Origin: Cypionkella sp. | GTDB lineage: Bacteria; Pseudomonadota; Alphaproteobacteria; Rhodobacterales; Rhodobacteraceae | Direction of reading: 5' to 3' | Assembly: GCF_028290025.1 (NCBI RefSeq) | Contig: NZ_JAQGKQ010000088.1 | Coordinates: forward strand, 62,001-126,000 | DNA: 64,000 nt | Part shown: one piece after another, positions 60,896 to 64,000 of the stretch | How positions within the stretch are numbered: position 1 is the stretch's first letter | Layout of the letters: each line of letters starts with the position of its first letter | Program-made: the position numbers and the translations under genes | The notes under the pieces: generated by a model | What the model saw: the letters and a program-made list of their open reading frames with translations, nothing else | The model's database searches: none | What the model was told of the DNA's origin: nothing

Positions 60896-61683
60896 CCAGT
60901 TTTGCAGGCAATCAGGAACACGGGCTGATAGCTAAGGGTCAGCGGGGCACCCTGCGGCAAACCCGCCCGCAGGCGCAGATCGAAACTGGCCAGGCTGGCG
61001 CGGGCCCAGTGGTTGCGCGCACTGACATTGACCCCAGTGAGCCGCAGGTGGCGCAGCAAATTAAGCGTATCGGTGAATTGCAGTATTATGGTTTTGCTGT
61101 ATAGCGCCCCGATGTGCAGACCGGCGGGCAGGATGTGCCGCCAGTCGTGCGGGTCAAGATAAGACGGCGCTGTGGCCATGCCGCCCAAGGCTTGCAGTTC
61201 GGAGAAATGGGCGCGGCCAAACCCGCTAAGCGCAAGCCAGCCACTGGGGGCCAGATGTTGGGTCAGGCGGCCGATTAGGTCTGCGGGCTGTTGAACCCAC
61301 TGCACGGTAGATGCCGAAACGATCAGATCAAGTGCAGGTGGCAGGGCCAGCGTTTCGATCGGCCCGACCTGAAAGGTGACGCTAGGGGAATGTTGTTTCA
61401 GGATCGGGTGCAAGGCGGCGGCACAATCCGGCACCAGATCATTCAGCGTCAGGTGATCAAGGGTGAAATGCTGCAAAAGTTGGGTGGTCAGGTGCCCGGT
61501 GCCGCAGCCAAACTCCAGCACTTGGCCAAACCGTGCCGGCGCGCCCGCTGTCCGCAGCGCCTGTACCAGCGTGGCGGCAATCTGCGCCTGCGCCACGGCG
61601 GCCTGGTGATAGCTGGGCAGACCGCGCCGAAAACTTTGGCGCACGCGGTTTTGGACACTGGCTGGCAGCAGGATTTGCGTCAT
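60892..61683 (-). CDS. bioC: malonyl-ACP O-methyltransferase
   Basis: 263 residues from the ATG that overlaps the bioG stop. SAM motif I is VLEFGCGTGHLTTQLLQ near residue 55, and the N-terminus FRRGLPSYHQAAVAQAQIA matches BioC. It methylates malonyl-ACP so that fatty acid synthesis can build pimeloyl-ACP for biotin. It is the last gene of the operon; the gene pair with BioG removes the methyl group at the end. Confidence 0.88.
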   Translation of the reverse strand: MTQILLPASVQNRVRQSFRRGLPSYHQAAVAQAQIAATLVQALRTAGAPARFGQVLEFGCGTGHLTTQLLQHFTLDHLTLNDLVPDCAAALHPILKQHSPSVTFQVGPIETLALPPALDLIVSASTVQWVQQPADLIGRLTQHLAPSGWLALSGFGRAHFSELQALGGMATAPSYLDPHDWRHILPAGLHIGALYSKTIILQFTDTLNLLRHLRLTGVNVSARNHWARASLASFDLRLRAGLPQGAPLTLSYQPVFLIACKTG

Positions 61684-62303
61684 TGCCAAACCTGCGCCCA
61701 GTCTGACCACGCCGTAAACGGCACATGCGGGGCGTCGAAGCGGCGGATGGCTTGCGGTTGACCCGCCCAAGCCAGTTCAAGATTCTGGGGTGGGAAAATC
61801 CGGTCGCGGGCGGAAATCCAAGTGCGGTCCCATGCGCAATCTGGCGCGGCCCCCCGTAGTTGCACCGCCAACAGTTCGGCGTGGTTCGGGGCGGGGTCAA
61901 ACGCCCGCCACGGCTGGGGGGCATCGTAACTGTGGCTTAGGAAATCCTGAAAGCTGGCCTCGGTCAGGGTGGCTTCGGTGTGGCGAAACACGCGGGGCGG
62001 GATGCCGGTTTTGGCATGCACCGGGGTCAGGCTGCCATTTATGGCGGTGCGGCTGTCAAACGCCTGATCCCGCCCAACTTGCCAATGGCCAAACGCTGCC
62101 ACCCCAAAGGACCACGCCACCAACCTGCGCGTGGCATAGCCGCGCAGGTCTGGCAGATTGGTGTCCACGTCACGGTAGTCGCTTAAAAACAAGATGTCTC
62201 GCCCACCAGCCAAATGCGCAAAACACGCAGACCCGATAGCCCAGCCGCCAAAGACCACGATCACCTCGGTATTGCCTGTACGGTGCAGCCATTCGACCTG
62301 CAT
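61680..62303 (-). CDS. bioG: pimeloyl-ACP methyl ester esterase BioG
   Basis: 207 residues of the BioG (DUF452) family. The nucleophile Ser is in VAWSFGVAAF, the acid in ISARDRIFPP, and the His in DAPHVPFTAW. VVFGGWAIGSACF at the N-terminus forms the oxyanion region. It cleaves the methyl ester of pimeloyl-ACP, replacing BioH. It starts 6 bases after the bioA stop. Confidence 0.9.
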   Translation of the reverse strand: MQVEWLHRTGNTEVIVVFGGWAIGSACFAHLAGGRDILFLSDYRDVDTNLPDLRGYATRRLVAWSFGVAAFGHWQVGRDQAFDSRTAINGSLTPVHAKTGIPPRVFRHTEATLTEASFQDFLSHSYDAPQPWRAFDPAPNHAELLAVQLRGAAPDCAWDRTWISARDRIFPPQNLELAWAGQPQAIRRFDAPHVPFTAWSDWAQVWQ

Positions 62304-62309
62304 ATGCCC

Positions 62310-63593
62310 TCACACCACGCGGGCCAGCCGCAGCATCGCGGCGGTGATTTGCGACAGCTCGGCGGCGGAGGTTACAAAGGGTGGCATCGTATAGATGTTG
62401 CGGCCAAACGGGCGCAGGTAAACGCCGGTGTCGCGGGCATAGCCATGGGCAGTGTCGGCGCTGACATTGTGATCCATTTCAATGACGCCAATAGCACCTA
62501 GCACCCGCACATCGGCCACACCGGGCAGGGCGCGGGCGGGGCAAAGATCGTCCGTCAGCTGCGCTTGAATGGCAGCAACCTGCGCCTTCCAAGCGCCGGT
62601 GGCCAGCAGATCGAGGCTAGCTCGCGCCACGGAACAGGCCAAAGGGTTGGCCATGAACGTCGGCCCGTGCATGAAGGCGCCGGGGGTGGCGTGGCCGATT
62701 GCATCGGCGACGGCTTGGGTTGCGATGGTGGCGGCGAAGGACATCGTGCCACCGGTCAGCGCCTTGCCAAGGCAGATGATATCGGGCGTCACGGTGCAAA
62801 GTTCGGTGGCGAACATGTGCCCGGTGCGGCCAAAGCCGGTGGCAATCTCGTCGAAGATCAGCAAGATGTCATGATCGTCGCACAGCGCGCGGGCTTGGTT
62901 AAGGTATTCGGGGTGGTAGAAATACATCCCCCCCGCGCCTTGCACCACGGGTTCCAAGATCAGCGCTGCGATTTGGGCTTGGTTGTCTGCCAGTACCTCG
63001 CGCAGCGCGACCAGCCCGTTCAGCGCGGTGTCATCGCTCCAGACATCGCCAAAGCGCAAGGGCGGGCGGTCAGCGAAATGCTGCACCGATACTGCACCCC
63101 GGAACAGATGATGCATGCCGGTGTCAGGGTCACACACGCTCATCGCTTTCCAAGTGTCACCGTGATAGCCTGATCGGATGGTGGCAAACTGAGTGCGGTC
63201 TGGGAGACCCATGGCGTTTTGGTATTGCACGGCCATTTTCAGCGCCACCTCCACCGCAACCGACCCTGAATCGGCGTAAAAGATGCGGTCAAGCCCGGTA
63301 GGCAGCATGGTGATCAGGCGTTTGCCCAAATCTATCGCAGGGGCGTGGGTCAGCCCGCCGAACATCACATGCGGCAGGCGGTCCAACTGGTCATGGGCGG
63401 CCTGTATCAGCGCGGGGTGGCGGTGACCGTGGATCACCGACCACCATGATGACATGGCGTCAATCATCCGGGTGCCATCGTCCAGCGTCAGCCAGACACC
63501 TTCCGCCGATGCGACGATATGGGTGGGGCCGGGCCGCGTGATATTGGAATAGGGGTGCCACAGATGGGCGCGGTCAAAGTCGTGCGGGGTCAA
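62310..63593 (-). CDS. bioA: adenosylmethionine-8-amino-7-oxononanoate aminotransferase
   Basis: 427 residues, class III aminotransferase. SSWWSVIHGHRHPALIQA at the N-terminus is the BioA substrate motif. The PLP Asp is in LLIFDEIATGFGRTG and the PLP Lys in IICLGKALTGGTMS. It uses SAM as the amino donor to make DAPA, the antepenultimate step to biotin. Length is normal; start overlaps the bioD stop by 4 bases. Confidence 0.95.
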   Translation of the reverse strand: MTPHDFDRAHLWHPYSNITRPGPTHIVASAEGVWLTLDDGTRMIDAMSSWWSVIHGHRHPALIQAAHDQLDRLPHVMFGGLTHAPAIDLGKRLITMLPTGLDRIFYADSGSVAVEVALKMAVQYQNAMGLPDRTQFATIRSGYHGDTWKAMSVCDPDTGMHHLFRGAVSVQHFADRPPLRFGDVWSDDTALNGLVALREVLADNQAQIAALILEPVVQGAGGMYFYHPEYLNQARALCDDHDILLIFDEIATGFGRTGHMFATELCTVTPDIICLGKALTGGTMSFAATIATQAVADAIGHATPGAFMHGPTFMANPLACSVARASLDLLATGAWKAQVAAIQAQLTDDLCPARALPGVADVRVLGAIGVIEMDHNVSADTAHGYARDTGVYLRPFGRNIYTMPPFVTSAAELSQITAAMLRLARVV

Positions 63594-64000
63594 AGCGCAA
63601 TACCTTTGCGAATGGAGGCCGTGTCAACATGCGTGGCAAAGGCCTCAGCAAGGGTCGCGGGCGTCAGGCTGGGCAAATGCGGTAGGCAGCCCAGATGCGC
63701 CACCGTGCCAAAGTCGCAGATTGTGCGCTCCACAGCAGGGTTGGTCGGGCCGATGAAGGCGATGCCCAGCATAGTGCAGCCCGCCTGCCGCAGAGCCGCC
63801 AGTGACAAAAGGCTGTGGTTGATGGTGCCAAGGGCTGTGCGGGCGCACAGGATGACCGGGGCCTGCCAGCCCGCAATAACGTCCAGAAACAGGGTCCGGC
63901 GGTTCAACGGCACCATCAGGCCGCCAGCCGCCTCGATCACCAAAGTGCCGGTGGTTTGGGGTGGGATTAGGTGGGTCGGGTCGATTTCAATGCCCTCGGC
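63590..64000 (-). CDS. bioD: dethiobiotin synthetase, 5' end outside window
   Basis: The frame is open to the right edge, so only the C-terminal ~136 residues are seen; a GTG at 63943 is internal. LVIEAAGGLMVPLNRRTLFL, then VILCARTALGTINHSLLSL and GIAFIGPTNPAVERTI are typical BioD sequence (the P-loop end lies outside). It closes the ureido ring of biotin with CO2 and ATP. It is the first visible gene of the operon; bioB and bioF likely lie further right. Confidence 0.9.
   Translation of the reverse strand, partial: AEGIEIDPTHLIPPQTTGTLVIEAAGGLMVPLNRRTLFLDVIAGWQAPVILCARTALGTINHSLLSLAALRQAGCTMLGIAFIGPTNPAVERTICDFGTVAHLGCLPHLPSLTPATLAEAFATHVDTASIRKGIAL

Overview
The window looks like chromosome from an alphaproteobacterium of the Rhodobacteraceae (Roseobacter/Paracoccus-like). 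The support is a GC-rich sequence with many 4-base ATGA gene overlaps, an alpha-type SspB, the trgA/trgB pair, a bioD-A-G-C gene order next to a BioR-like GntR regulator, VPLPA-CTERM proteins, and a circularly permuted two-piece tmRNA whose tag I read as ANDNRAPAMALAA.

Bases 1-14.9 kb are housekeeping and stress genes: a partial alpha/beta-hydrolase-like gene and a cytochrome P450; fumC with two small genes; a SAM methyltransferase; SspB; a rhodanese-ChrB/ChrA chromate module; the tmRNA gene (not visible as a protein gene); a PotD-like binding protein; a cysteine-desulfurase-like protein; and the run phrB-cfa-trgA-trgB.

Bases 14.9-27.3 kb form a divergent glycoside locus. A LacI-type repressor, a TIM-barrel isomerase, a tiny unknown gene and a Gfo/Idh/MocA dehydrogenase read leftward. 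A sugar ABC transporter, a GH2 beta-mannosidase, a second isomerase and a second dehydrogenase read rightward. Two 14-bp operator-like palindromes 21 bp apart lie between the two arms. Bases 27.5-35.7 kb hold a GntR regulator with a SpuC-like aminotransferase, an SMR efflux/TetR pair, dispersed repeats, cysK, a large MscS-family channel, an AlaX-type editing protein and tRNA-Ser(GGA).

Bases 35,703-47,478 are an 11.8-kb integrated island. It is bounded by a 17-bp direct repeat of the tRNA-Ser 3' end. It carries a tyrosine integrase, AlpA, a winged-helix protein, a Toprim primase, a RepA-like helicase and an HTH/HGG-STG protein, which is a satellite-like replication and integration core. Its cargo is an RTX protein, a lipoprotein and two intact plus one broken CTERM-anchored surface proteins. 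Paired ATCCCCCA motifs with identical 12-bp spacing lie near both ends, and a G-rich repeat block sits next to the helicase. No capsid, portal or terminase gene is seen inside the att repeats.

Bases 47.5-54.4 kb hold a second, unrelated mobile module: a large serine recombinase, DUF2924 and DUF3489 proteins, then a ParB-like/DNA methyltransferase, DUF5681 and a terminase large subunit. Seven CAGGGAA-type motifs precede it and a 3'-half copy of initiator tRNA follows it. Bases 54.7-60.0 kb are a copper/silver RND efflux operon in which both cusB-like and cusA-like genes are broken by several independent lesions. Bases 60.2-64.0 kb return to core biotin synthesis: bioD (partial), bioA, bioG and bioC on the minus strand, converging on a BioR-like regulator.
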